From a virus: 30,028 nucleotides of DNA. The stretch is from positions 1-30,028 of IMG/VR virus record IMGVR_UViG_3300010354_000026; one strand, 5' to 3'. The translations under genes and the position numbers were made by a program. Positions 5,691 to 14,600 of this stretch are shown in pieces (position 1 is the first letter of the stretch; every line of letters starts with the position of its first letter). The notes beneath the pieces were generated by a model. The model worked only from the letters and a program-made list of their open reading frames with translations, had not been told where the DNA came from and did not search any database.

Positions 5691-5716
5691 GGCGGATCTG
5701 ATCCGCCCTTTTGTTA
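5691..5716 (+). terminator. Intrinsic terminator, plus strand
   Basis: GGGCGGA (5691-5697), loop TCTGA, TCCGCCC (5703-5709), then TTTTGTT. The minus strand has no T-run after the stem, so it works for plus-strand transcripts only. Confidence 0.88.
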
Positions 5717-5724
5717 TATCTGCG

Positions 5725-5955
5725 TTATCTCACAGAACCACAGTCCATATCATTGATCTGCGAATGCCATATCCATAGTTTAGCAACACGCATTTTTTTT
5801 GCGTGAAGCCCAGGACGCCATCGTTTATCATGTTTATACCCTTGGCTGCGTCTGCCTCGTGTAGACCGCAATTGATTCCCTGCGTCCGGCGTTATGTGTT
5901 TCCACTTCCTCAGAAGGCTACGCACCGCATTCGACTTTAGGTAATGTCTTACCAT
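5725..5955 (-). CDS. Possible small basic protein, 76 aa (doubtful)
   Basis: An ATG frame at 5955 encoding a very basic protein (many R, K, H and W). It is similar in charge, not in sequence, to the 52-residue protein at 3751. There is no Shine-Dalgarno before the start and no late promoter box upstream. The frame sits in a hairpin-rich region downstream of the 6115 terminator. It contains a run of eight T (5793-5800) giving AAAAAAAA in the reading sense. It could be a chance frame. Confidence 0.35.
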   Translation of the reverse strand: MVRHYLKSNAVRSLLRKWKHITPDAGNQLRSTRGRRSQGYKHDKRWRPGLHAKKMRVAKLWIWHSQINDMDCGSVR

Positions 5956-6211
5956 GGTCTAGGATCACTGTCTACATCGTGATTACTCACGGGTGGGTCG
6001 TGTTTTAACCCCGTTGATTAGAGCCTTTGAATTGTGCCTTGACGTTTGCCTTCTCACAGTTACTTAGTCTCAGTGAAGTCAGGGCAGAGAAAAAGTGGTT
6101 TTGGTCAAGACAAAGGGCTGTGTTTCCACAGCCCCTGTCCATACTTCAGTTTTGAGAATGTCACAATCACCCTAGGCGTAGATGACTGCTTTTGGCAATG
6201 CTAGAATTGCT
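5956..6211. other. Gene-free stretch with hairpins
   Basis: Apart from the terminator at 6115-6134 and a stem ATGCTAG/CTAGCAT (6198-6204 with 6212-6218, overlapping the stop of the next gene), I see no supported gene. A 45-codon minus-strand frame from about 6156 has no ribosome site and an unconvincing composition. Confidence 0.6.
6107..6134 (-). terminator. Probable terminator of the late minus-strand unit
   Basis: Read on the minus strand: GGGCTGTG-GAAA-CACAGCCC, a perfect 8-bp stem capped by a GNRA-type GAAA tetraloop, followed by TTTGTCTT. It lies about 80 bases past the last small gene (6212-6502). The U-tract is interrupted, so efficiency may be moderate. Confidence 0.7.
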
Positions 6212-6502
6212 CTAGCATATGTATTTAGTCTCGATTCGTAGACCGGGTGTTATTTTAGGCTCTCGCCATCGTTGTCTACAGGCATGGCAACTCCATTCCC
6301 AACCCCAGACCATGTTCACCAATATTCTAGTCATGTCATAGCCTGTGTGACTGCATCTAGGACAACGTTCACTTTTTAGTTCCACGAAACGACGATAGTA
6401 ATGATCACGGTTGAGACCACGACGATCCAACTCAGCCCACGAATCACATGGACCAAATGTTGATACTTTTGATCTATTGACACTTCCAGGTCTTCTTGCC
6501 AT
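6212..6502 (-). CDS. Small protein with a zinc-ribbon-like CxxC...CxxC
   Basis: A 96-residue basic protein with AAGGA nine bases before its ATG. CPRC at about residues 47-50 and CHAC at about 76-79 form two Cys knuckles 25 residues apart, typical spacing for a zinc ribbon. Trp-rich strands (VWGWEWSC) come before the second knuckle. The N-terminus MARRPGSVNRSKV is basic. It may bind nucleic acid or be a structural zinc protein (inference). It is the last gene of the late minus-strand run and overlaps a 56-codon membrane-protein frame by 127 bases. Confidence 0.75.
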   Translation of the reverse strand: MARRPGSVNRSKVSTFGPCDSWAELDRRGLNRDHYYRRFVELKSERCPRCSHTGYDMTRILVNMVWGWEWSCHACRQRWREPKITPGLRIETKYIC

Positions 6503-6546
6503 TTTTGCTGATCCTTTACAAACTTTTCAAATTCTGGTATTCTCAT
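6376..6546 (-). CDS. Possible small membrane protein, 56 aa (holin-like topology)
   Basis: A short ATG frame in a different phase from the zinc-ribbon gene. Residues 1-36 are polar and helical (FVKDQQKWQEDL...). Residues 38-55 (GLSWIVVVSTVIITIVVSW) form one strong membrane segment at the C-terminus. This soluble-helix-plus-anchor layout is like XhlA-type lysis proteins and like the 66-residue protein at 22938. The ribosome site is weak. Overlapping in-frame coding by chance is possible, since the opposite phase encodes a believable Cys-rich protein. Confidence 0.45.
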   Translation of the reverse strand: MRIPEFEKFVKDQQKWQEDLEVSIDQKYQHLVHVIRGLSWIVVVSTVIITIVVSWN

Positions 6547-6592
6547 ATTCTACTTATTCAATTTAAGAATCATATTTTATAAAGTGAGCAGT

Positions 6593-6712
6593 TTATCCTA
6601 GGTTTACGGCATCACTAGAAGGGTTTTTTCCTGGCCTGTAGATGGAATTCACTGAACTAGCCCAGATCATATACTCTTGGTGCTGGCTGCAATCTAAAAA
6701 GGCCGTTAGAAT
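6593..6712 (-). CDS. Short gene or frameshifted gene ending ...YRPGKNPSSDAVNLG
   Basis: Between the last fibre gene and the small membrane frame, a 39-codon open frame reads ILTAFLDCSQHQEYMIWASS and continues VNSIYRPGKNPSSDAVNLG before TAA. The composition is protein-like and the C-terminal part recalls small proteins of aquatic phages (impression from memory). The only in-frame ATG is at 6670 (25 residues, AAGAG three bases upstream). An ATG at 6717 is out of frame by one base: adding one base after ATGGC would give MAILTAFLDC. It may start at ATT 6712, be a 25-residue peptide, or carry a one-base deletion. Confidence 0.45.
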   Translation of the reverse strand: MLTAFLDCSQHQEYMIWASSVNSIYRPGKNPSSDAVNLG

Positions 6713-6720
6713 GCCATATT

Positions 6721-7170
6721 TTATGTAACTGAAATTTCTGCACCTAATGCAATCCTATACCAGATTGCGTTGCCGGAACTGTCAGTTTCACCTTTTGAAA
6801 CAGCCAAACAGGCTGAACCTGCGGCGCCATCTGAACAATAGGCTAGATCACCGGCCGTGGCAGTCAAGGCTTCCAATTGTGCCACAGTTCTAGGTGTGAG
6901 ATTAACAATATTCTGTATGGTCATCCTACCGGTAGCAGGAGTGATTGTGAGATCATTAGTGGCTGAACTGATTAAGGTGTTAGGTAATATGGTATTAGGC
7001 ACCTTACCACCAGCATCAAGACCTGCAACACCATTGGCGGTGTTGCGTCCATTTATCACTGCCAATAATTCGACTAGTGCGTTATAAAGTTCTACTCTGG
7101 CCTGACTTGGATCGTCAGTGGCCGAGTTAAGATGATTTGTTGTGACGTTTGCGGCTGTGCCCCATCCCAT
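6721..7170 (-). CDS. Short tail-fibre-like protein
   Basis: A 149-residue protein with AAGGAG upstream of its ATG. Residues 10-35 (TTNHLNSATDDPSQARVELY) match in pattern the start of the 27859 fibre (TTNLDAGTDRPSLARADL), which suggests a shared attachment module. A middle GLDAGGKVPNTILPN stretch is typical of phage fibre shafts. The C-terminal part includes LEALTATAGDLAYCSDGAAGS. Directly downstream of the tail-tip gene cluster, so it probably forms or decorates a fibre at the tip. It is short for a receptor-binding fibre and may be a neck or adaptor for a longer one. Confidence 0.75.
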   Translation of the reverse strand: MGWGTAANVTTNHLNSATDDPSQARVELYNALVELLAVINGRNTANGVAGLDAGGKVPNTILPNTLISSATNDLTITPATGRMTIQNIVNLTPRTVAQLEALTATAGDLAYCSDGAAGSACLAVSKGETDSSGNAIWYRIALGAEISVT

Positions 7171-7182
7171 TTGATATTCTCC

Positions 7183-7935
7183 TTATGCTGTTTCTATACC
7201 ACGAGTGGTAATCTGTAATTTTGGTAGACCTTGTATGAATACATCTACCCGTGCATCTATGCTTTCTCCATTGAGATCGAAACAACGAATCACTGGAGGA
7301 TTTTTGGTTACTATGTTTACTATGATGGCATTTTCTTGAAACACATAATCATCGGGTATTGCATAGACTCGATCTTGAAGCAGACCAGAACTATAGGTTA
7401 CACCACTCTGTTCTGCAGTGGCCACTAATACTTCAACCATACCTACTGAACTAGTGATAGGTCTAGCATCTATGGTTCCACCTAATGTTTGTGTATTGAC
7501 CGCACGACTGAATTCTGTAACCTGTTCTTTTTGATAGGTTGTGTTAGGTATACCACAATTAGGAACTGGGGTGCTAGAATCAGTAGCCACAGTTATCAGG
7601 AAACGATAATATCTTCCTGACACATAGGTATAGGTAGTTCCTGCTACAAAATTTATTGTAGTTTCTTCTCCACTAAATGAACCGGTATTGCTGATCTTTA
7701 GTGTTACTGTTAATTGTCCTTGATAACTTAAACTCAGCAATGGTGTCCTGAAATCTGAACTGCCTAGGTCATCATCCACCTGCAATTGAATGCTGTTAGG
7801 ACTAGGATTCCAACTGGTCCAACTAGACCAAGTAGCATAAGGAGAACTGCCTAAATCAACCCAATCGGTATTGTCAGTGGGGAAAAATTTCCCACCTTCT
7901 CCTTGGTATCCTGATGTTATTGTAATTGTGCTCAT
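7183..7935 (-). CDS. Tail tip-associated structural protein
   Basis: A 250-residue beta-rich protein, start codon overlapping the stop of the tail-tip gene (ATGA). The N-terminal half has WVDLGSSPYATWSSWTSWNP and a DDLGSSDFRTPLLSLS stretch. It is rich in T, S, V and G without coiled coil, in the style of an Ig-like or jelly-roll virion protein. Position after the large J-type protein and before the short fibre makes it part of the distal tail. No enzymatic motif is seen. Confidence 0.7.
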   Translation of the reverse strand: MSTITITSGYQGEGGKFFPTDNTDWVDLGSSPYATWSSWTSWNPSPNSIQLQVDDDLGSSDFRTPLLSLSYQGQLTVTLKISNTGSFSGEETTINFVAGTTYTYVSGRYYRFLITVATDSSTPVPNCGIPNTTYQKEQVTEFSRAVNTQTLGGTIDARPITSSVGMVEVLVATAEQSGVTYSSGLLQDRVYAIPDDYVFQENAIIVNIVTKNPPVIRCFDLNGESIDARVDVFIQGLPKLQITTRGIETA

Positions 7936-10475
7936 GTCAATAAAGGTAATGTTATACCGGTTGCTGTTTTATAATTACTAACTGAAGCAGTGACAAAATT
8001 GTCTGCACCTCTAACCATAGAAACCCATGTTGTACCGGTCATCTCACCTAGATATTCTGGTTTAAATTCTCCTATGGCAAAAATCTTAAATTTTATCAAT
8101 TGACTAGATCCTTGGATGCTGGTAGGAGTCAAGGTAGAAGGTAATTGTGCATTGATGCCGGGTTTGGTAGTTGGATTAAGTGTCTGAACAATGTTCTGCA
8201 CACAGGTCCGACCATCAGCATTGTCTATGCCACCATAATATCCTCCACCTAAACCATTGGTATTGGCTGTCCAACGCATTCTCGGCATACGATCTGCTAC
8301 CTGAGTCCAATGTAGACTTTGAGGTTTGGTAGAACCTGCACTAAACCACTGAACTGTTTCTGAATTTTCTAGATCCATAACAAATTGTTCGGTGACATTG
8401 CCTGGCAATGATCTTTCAAAACCAAATTTCGTAGTGGTCCCTCCACTGACAGCAAGAGTGTAGACAAAGACCAAAAAGTCATTGTTTTTATATTTGCCAT
8501 TGTTAGGATCTGTAGGTTTGCTGGTGTCATGATATCTATAAGTGATAACCGGACTCATTTTATAGGCAAAATAACTACCAGAACCTCCCTGAACTTCGTT
8601 ACCTATGGCTGGACTATGTCTATCAACTCTACAGTCTACACCAAAACTGTATTCTGCAGTTCTAGAATAGAATGCAGTAATTTGTTTACCTGTGGCACCA
8701 TTGCTGGGAGGTGCATAGGCTTTGCTTCCACTGATTGTAGACCAACTGGTTGCACCTGATGGAATAACTTGATGGAATATAGGTCCGAGATAAAAATTAT
8801 TATTAGTGCTGGCCCCTCTAGTCAAAAATGGCCATGCCTGTTGTGTCGCCCCTGCCTGTGCACCTAGACTTAATCTAAAATATGGCATATAGATTTGACT
8901 CATTGTAAAAGCAGTCACGGTTGTGATAATTGGTTGAGGAGTTGGAGCAGGTTGGCCGCCGGGATCTCCAGGTAATACAATATCTCCTGGACTAGGAGGT
9001 GTTGGCAACGGCAATACACCTGGATTATTAGGAGGAAATGTAAAGGTTGAACCGAAATTTGGTTTTATGTCTGAAAACGCAGGATAAAAGGCATTATCAT
9101 GTTTGATACATTCTACTTCAATAGTGAAATCTGTGTTAATTTTCATGCTGATAATTCGCATCTTTTGATTGGTCAAAACAGGAATTGTAGTCGTAACATT
9201 CAACACATCTCCTACTGTGTATTGATAACCTGTTTTAGTCAATGTAAAAGTGTAGATATCTTGACTACGACTTTTGAATAAAATTCGTCTAGCCATTTGT
9301 TCAGCCTGCCAACTATAACCAATACTGTTGGCAGATAATTTAAGATTCTTAACTCGATTGCCATCTTCTGCCACAAAAGCATTAACAACAAAAGGATTAT
9401 CTAGAGGATAGGTTTTGCTGGTTGCTAAAAAACCACTGCTGACATCTATATAATCAACGGTCACAGAATTATATTTGACATCTGCACTTGGTCTGATTGC
9501 CGAAATTGCGTCTAAGATATCTGCATCTGTAATGTTATAAACGGTACTAGTCTGATTTTCAATGCTGATTCTATATTTGCCATTGGAATAAGTCAAGATA
9601 ATACCAAAATCCTGTTTTATAGCATTGAGATTGTTCAAAATAGGTTGAGTTGTGTCTAGAGTTATAAAACTACTCCATATTGGATAACCTGTAGATGTTG
9701 GATTTTGTCTGACCAATGTAGTTTCAATGTAATCATAAACAGTTTTAAAACTGGCAAGATCGATACTGCTATCTGCAATGCCACAACCATATCTACTGGA
9801 CGTCATATAATCCAATAAATGATTAACTGGATTGAAATCGGTGCTGATAGTTGAACTGGTGAATGCACCTGAAGTTATATTGGCACATGATCTTGTTTTC
9901 ATTCCAAAAATATCTACAGTAACCTTAGGTAATGCTGAATAAACACCATCTCGATAAACAAATTTTAAAACCAAATAGGCTGCGTTTTCATATATAGGAG
10001 GTTTTAAAGTAGTTACATTGTTATAAACTTCTTTGAGTAAAGTTGAGGCAATGTTACCTGATCTACCATCGATATATTCCACGGTTAACAATTGATCTGC
10101 TACTGCACTGGTAGGTCTAAACTTTTGACCTGGTTGTGGCAATGTCACGGTATTATGCACCAAAGGTCCTACACTTACACCGGGATTATCAAAAAATACC
10201 TGAATACCATCAACGAATAAACGATACACAGGACCTAATTGTCCTTCTCCGAGACTGATTACCATATAAAGATTATTGGTATTGCCAAACTGTGTGCTAA
10301 GAAAAAGTATAGGACCTTCTACTCTTTGTAGGCCATAAATTACAGGAACACTGAGATTAGGATTATAATTCTGTTGAACCTGCACGCCGACAAATTGTTG
10401 ACCATTGTTTTGTAGTTCTTGGAATAATTGTGCTTGACTGTTTAACCAGTCATTGGGCATTTGAATCAAATTCAT
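7932..10475 (-). CDS. Central tail-tip / host-specificity protein (gpJ-like)
   Basis: An 847-residue protein in the place where long-tailed phages carry the tip protein, after the two distal-tail genes. The N-terminal part has the layout of tail-hub proteins (VPVIYGLQRVEGPILFLSTQ near 45-65), then baseplate-hub-like beta segments, including KYNSVTVDYIDVSSG at about 335-350. The Pro-rich linker around residues 480-520 separates the hub from a Gly/Ser/Thr-rich C-terminal part, which probably projects and contacts the host (inference). Start and stop codons overlap the neighbours by four bases (ATGA), indicating coupled translation. Confidence 0.8.
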   Translation of the reverse strand: MNLIQMPNDWLNSQAQLFQELQNNGQQFVGVQVQQNYNPNLSVPVIYGLQRVEGPILFLSTQFGNTNNLYMVISLGEGQLGPVYRLFVDGIQVFFDNPGVSVGPLVHNTVTLPQPGQKFRPTSAVADQLLTVEYIDGRSGNIASTLLKEVYNNVTTLKPPIYENAAYLVLKFVYRDGVYSALPKVTVDIFGMKTRSCANITSGAFTSSTISTDFNPVNHLLDYMTSSRYGCGIADSSIDLASFKTVYDYIETTLVRQNPTSTGYPIWSSFITLDTTQPILNNLNAIKQDFGIILTYSNGKYRISIENQTSTVYNITDADILDAISAIRPSADVKYNSVTVDYIDVSSGFLATSKTYPLDNPFVVNAFVAEDGNRVKNLKLSANSIGYSWQAEQMARRILFKSRSQDIYTFTLTKTGYQYTVGDVLNVTTTIPVLTNQKMRIISMKINTDFTIEVECIKHDNAFYPAFSDIKPNFGSTFTFPPNNPGVLPLPTPPSPGDIVLPGDPGGQPAPTPQPIITTVTAFTMSQIYMPYFRLSLGAQAGATQQAWPFLTRGASTNNNFYLGPIFHQVIPSGATSWSTISGSKAYAPPSNGATGKQITAFYSRTAEYSFGVDCRVDRHSPAIGNEVQGGSGSYFAYKMSPVITYRYHDTSKPTDPNNGKYKNNDFLVFVYTLAVSGGTTTKFGFERSLPGNVTEQFVMDLENSETVQWFSAGSTKPQSLHWTQVADRMPRMRWTANTNGLGGGYYGGIDNADGRTCVQNIVQTLNPTTKPGINAQLPSTLTPTSIQGSSQLIKFKIFAIGEFKPEYLGEMTGTTWVSMVRGADNFVTASVSNYKTATGITLPLLT

Positions 10476-11038
10476 ATTCTGATATTACCCCAAAAAATAG
10501 TCTGACCACTAGGAGGTTGGCTCAGTCTAGCCAATGTTCTACCATTGGTATTATTAAACTGACTAAAATTATTTGAACATCTAAGAGCCACTGTTTGTGT
10601 TTGTTTATTACCAGATATTTCTAATCCTACAAGGTTACCGGAAAACATAAGGAATCTAGCAGTGATTGACCCTGTTGAGGTATCTTTGTAAACCTTATAA
10701 ATTTCTATTAAGGTAGAATATTTGGTATTGATATCTAGTGCTGTGATCAATGTAGATGTTAATGTTTCAAACATAATGTTCACAGTCTGTGGTGCAACTT
10801 CATATCTTTCTTCAGCAAAACTGAAATCACTGACATAACTGGCAGCAACATAAGTTCCATCACCACCTACCACTGTATCTGCTGGACCTGTGGTATATCT
10901 TAAAGTCTGCAAAGTAGAATAAGTTACAGCAGTTCCAGCAATAGAATAATTTCTAGTTGTGATTTTAAGATGTTCTTCCGTGACATAATTGGCAGTGGCC
11001 AATGCAGAAATTTCACCTGCACTCAGACCTCTGGTCAT
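10472..11038 (-). CDS. Distal tail protein (DUF1833/DUF2163-like)
   Basis: A 188-residue protein. The N-terminus MTRGLSAGEISALATANYVT and a central FSFAEERYEVAPQTVNIMFE block resemble tail-tip proteins of the DUF1833/DUF2163 type, which sit between the distal tail ring and the gpJ hub (family placement by pattern and order). It overlaps both neighbours by four bases. A Cys at about residue 169 stands alone; the conserved Cys cluster of lambda gpL is not visible. Confidence 0.7.
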   Translation of the reverse strand: MTRGLSAGEISALATANYVTEEHLKITTRNYSIAGTAVTYSTLQTLRYTTGPADTVVGGDGTYVAASYVSDFSFAEERYEVAPQTVNIMFETLTSTLITALDINTKYSTLIEIYKVYKDTSTGSITARFLMFSGNLVGLEISGNKQTQTVALRCSNNFSQFNNTNGRTLARLSQPPSGQTIFWGNIRI

Positions 11039-11637
11039 GTTAATACCTCTTGAAGTTCAATTGAAAAACTAGGATACAAATCAGCACCAATTTGAAATTC
11101 ATTGATGTCATTGGTGAATCTTACACTCATTGAGACATTATCTGCGGTTACTGTATGAGTGGTTGCGGTAACACCCGACCTCAAGGGTGTGGTTAATGTT
11201 ATGGTTCCATTGGTGGATGTTATCGAAACATTTGAAGCCACTGAATAGACCTTGTTGTGATTACTGAAACGAATCAGGTCCCCGGCCTTTAAAACTATAG
11301 ATCCATTTGGTGCACCACTGGCTGTAATAGGCACACTGGTAGCACCTGCACTGGTTGTAGTTCTTACTGCAATAGAGTAAACAGCACCGGTTCGATCACC
11401 GAGATAATCTGGTAGGGTTATGTCAAAGGCAGTAAGAGGTCCTCTCATTTCATCTATAAATGCCAGCAATTGCCTTTGGTCAGATTGTGTAAGATTTTCA
11501 AAATTAACTGTCAACTGATAATATTGAGCACTGAGGCTTGATCTTTGTTCAAGTCCATTAATGGTTGTAGTGACTCTGGTAGGATTTATACTACGCATTG
11601 ACATATTGGCGATTGGTAAACTTGGAAATGATGGCAT
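11035..11637 (-). CDS. Distal tail / tape-measure-adjacent protein
   Basis: A 200-residue beta-rich protein immediately after the tape measure (stop and start overlap by one base). It has MRSINPTRVTTTINGLEQRS near the N-terminus and FENLTQSDQRQLLAFIDEMRG at about 46-66, a pattern seen in distal-tail or gpM-like proteins of aquatic phages. The C-terminus repeats beta-strands ending FSIELQEV. Its position and size fit a distal-tail ring protein joining tube and tip. Confidence 0.7.
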   Translation of the reverse strand: MPSFPSLPIANMSMRSINPTRVTTTINGLEQRSSLSAQYYQLTVNFENLTQSDQRQLLAFIDEMRGPLTAFDITLPDYLGDRTGAVYSIAVRTTTSAGATSVPITASGAPNGSIVLKAGDLIRFSNHNKVYSVASNVSITSTNGTITLTTPLRSGVTATTHTVTADNVSMSVRFTNDINEFQIGADLYPSFSIELQEVLT

Positions 11638-14600
11638 TATGCTAGACTCCTACCTCTTTCTTGTGTTGCTGTTCTTATCATATTAGTTATAAATTGACGT
11701 TTCTCTACCAACATTTTTTCTACACTGGCTCCATCAATAGCATTGATTGTAAAGTTAACATTCACTCCACCGACACCATGTGCTTTGACTCCTAATTCGC
11801 CATCTGGTCCTGTGGCTAATGGCATTATTGCTTCTGTGCCTGCTTCTCCACCAATCGCCAAACTAGTCCTAGTAGTGAACATTGTAGGTCTATTGATTAT
11901 GCCACTGTCAAAAGCAAGGCCTTTGCGGCCGAACTCTCTAGGAACACCACTACTCAAATAATATAAAACGGTTTCTTTGTCGCCAAGTTGGTTACCTGGA
12001 AAAACAGATCTTGAATATTTGTTCATAATACCAGGTAGATTCAATGGACCTTGAAATAATATTTGGTATCCGGTGGCGGTTCTTTTTGTGAAATCAGTAA
12101 TTTTGTAATTGCCTGGGTTCAATAGATCCTGGCCGAATCCATAATTTTGTGTGGATGATATGAATGCTGAATATCCTTTGTCACTGGCCGCCATCGCCTG
12201 ACGTTGTTGACTTGCAGCCGCATTGGCCTTTCCGGCTGCTTTAGAACCATCCATGTCTAACCAATCTAATAATCCAGTGATTCCTTTGTAGGCAAGATAT
12301 GCTCCCCCTGCCACAATACCAGCACCACCAATAGAACTAGCCAACGATCCTAAACCACTGGCAGCAGCCGATCCTGCGGCTGCGGCACTTCCAGCAGCCG
12401 ATCCTGCGGCTGCGGCACCACCGCCAAAGCCAAGAGCACTACCAACACTAGACAACACACTAGATATACCAGTAACTTCACCTATCGTAGAAACTACACT
12501 ACCAATACTTGAAACTACACTACCAAGTCCGCCACCAACACTACTAAAGATGCTACCTAGTGTTGATCCAATGCTGCCACCAAATCCTGAGAATAGATTA
12601 AGAGCACCTGATATGAAATTTTGAATTATACCTAATCCACCTGAAAAAATATTTGAAAGGATATTAGTGATTCCTCCCAAAACACTACCTGCCGAATTAA
12701 CAAAAGTTTGTATTAACCCTCCACCTTCATTCTTGAAGATACCTACCTGTTGTGCGGCTGAACCACCTTGACCAAAGATACTGGCAAATATACCACTGAG
12801 ACCGTTCATTTCTCCAGTGGCACCAGTTCTAAATCCTATCACATATTTGATGAATTCAGCAAAGGCCTGTTTGATAATTGTATCTATGTCAACACCAAAA
12901 ACTAATTTAACAGTATCTCTAAGAATACCAAATTCTTTGGAATTCAATCCTGTGAACTGTTGAATTTTTTCTGTTAAGACTCCATAAAGATTACTATATT
13001 CACGGGCTGTGTTTTCTCTGTAATCTCTTTCAATCCTTCGACGGATCGCATCATAATCTTCTTGATTTTTTATCAAGCCATCATTTTTTGCAGTTTCAAG
13101 TTCTAAGATAGCCTTATTGTATTTGCCTACACTATCTAATTCAAAATCTCTCTGTTGTTTGGCCATATCATCAAATCGTTTGCCATATTTGATACGCATT
13201 TCTTCGATTAATATGTTTTTAGTTTCTTCTGATTTGATTAGACCTGCATTAAATTCATCTGTAATTCTTTTCACTTCGGCCTGAAATGCTTGTTCTGCAG
13301 TTAATTGGCTGATTCTAAATTTGTTGGCTCTTTCTTCATTGGCATTTTGATATTGTTCTTTGAGAGCCGCCAATACTTTTTGATATTGTTCTTCATCTCT
13401 GATTGCACCATCTCTATAGTCTTTTTCAATTTTTTCAACCTGAGCAGTAAAAAGATTTAGACCTTCAAGATTTTTTGATCTTGAAGTTTCAATAAATCGA
13501 TCATATTCTTCTTGTTTGCGTTTTAGATCATCTGCTAGTTTTTTTCTTTCGTCTGTTTTTTTCTTTTCTTCTTCAACTTGATAAGCCAATGCACGAACTT
13601 CTGCATCAATCGCATCTCGGCGTGATTGACTAATATCATTTAAGGATTTACCGGTAGCCTTGGCTTCTGCGGCCAGAGCCTTGTTGACAGCAATTTGTAT
13701 ATTTCTTTCTTGGCTGTCTAATTTTGCTAATTCAATTTCTCTTTTTAATTCATCAATATATTCTGTATAGGCATTGGTTGTTAATTTTGTTGCTAGGCCA
13801 TTTTCCTGCATGAGTCTACGCATTTCATTTGACACAGGTGCCGCAGTTCTATTGGCCTCGGTTAATGCATTTGTGGTATTGGTCAAATCTCTTTGACTAG
13901 CACTGGCAGTTTTTGCACTGGCATCATAGGCCTCTACACTTTTTCTATATGCATCAAATGGATTTTCTAAAGCAGTGGCGGCCTTGACTGCGGCTACGAA
14001 ACCACCAATGGTTCTTATCAAACTGCTGAGTGCGGCTTCGGCGGCAGTCACTATAGGTTTTAAGATAGGTCCTATTACATCAGCAAATGCTATTACTGCG
14101 GCGGTGGCCAATCCTACCGCAGTAGCCACTGGTGCAAAATAAACTGCAAGGCCTACCAATGCGGCACCTACAATTTTTAGAATAGGAATTAAATTTTCTG
14201 CATTTCTTGTAATATGATCTATGGCTTCAACAAACCTATCTGCCATGCCACTAGAATCTAAAAATTCTCTTCCTAATCTAGTAAATTCGTTGGTCATTAC
14301 AGTCAAGGCCTGTTTGACTGTTGTAGAAGTTTGTCCTAACTGTCCTTGTAACTGTGGCAATGCTTCTGTCAAGGCCTGAGCAACAATTTTAGCATTGATA
14401 AATCCATCACTGGCTAATTTTTTTAGATCTTCTCTGGCAATACCAGTTTGTTGGCTTAGAACTTCTAGAACTTTAGGAACTGCTTCTGCTATGCTACGGA
14501 ATTCATCTCCCTGTAGTTTACCAGACTGCATTGCCTGTGCGAATTGTGTTATTGCTCCTGAGGCGGCATTACCACTAGTGCCTGAAATGGCCATTGCTAA

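Larger units (their letters stand above)
5520..5716 (+). ncRNA. Candidate structured RNA of about 195 nt with its own terminator
   Basis: A plus-strand island between minus-strand genes. Elements in order: hairpin TCAAGGG-GTTT-CCCTTGA (5524-5541); a 12-bp perfect stem GTAAAATGAACT (5547-5558) with its complement at 5586-5597; a mostly single-stranded A-rich linker (5598-5641); a three-way junction (5642-5684) with a 10-bp closing stem and two four-bp hairpins with three-base loops; and an intrinsic terminator (5691-5716). No reading frame is supported in it. The terminator has a U-tract only on the plus strand, which fixes the direction. It could be a regulatory RNA or an RNA with a structural role; the function is unknown. 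Confidence 0.6.

Noticed and set aside
3365-5705. GGATCTGATCC present at 3365-3375 and 5695-5705
   Set aside because: An 11-base near-palindrome that can arise independently in two hairpins; there is no extended similarity around it.
6023-6158. A 45-codon minus-strand frame around the 6115 hairpin
   Set aside because: No ribosome site, unconvincing composition, and it runs through the terminator stem.
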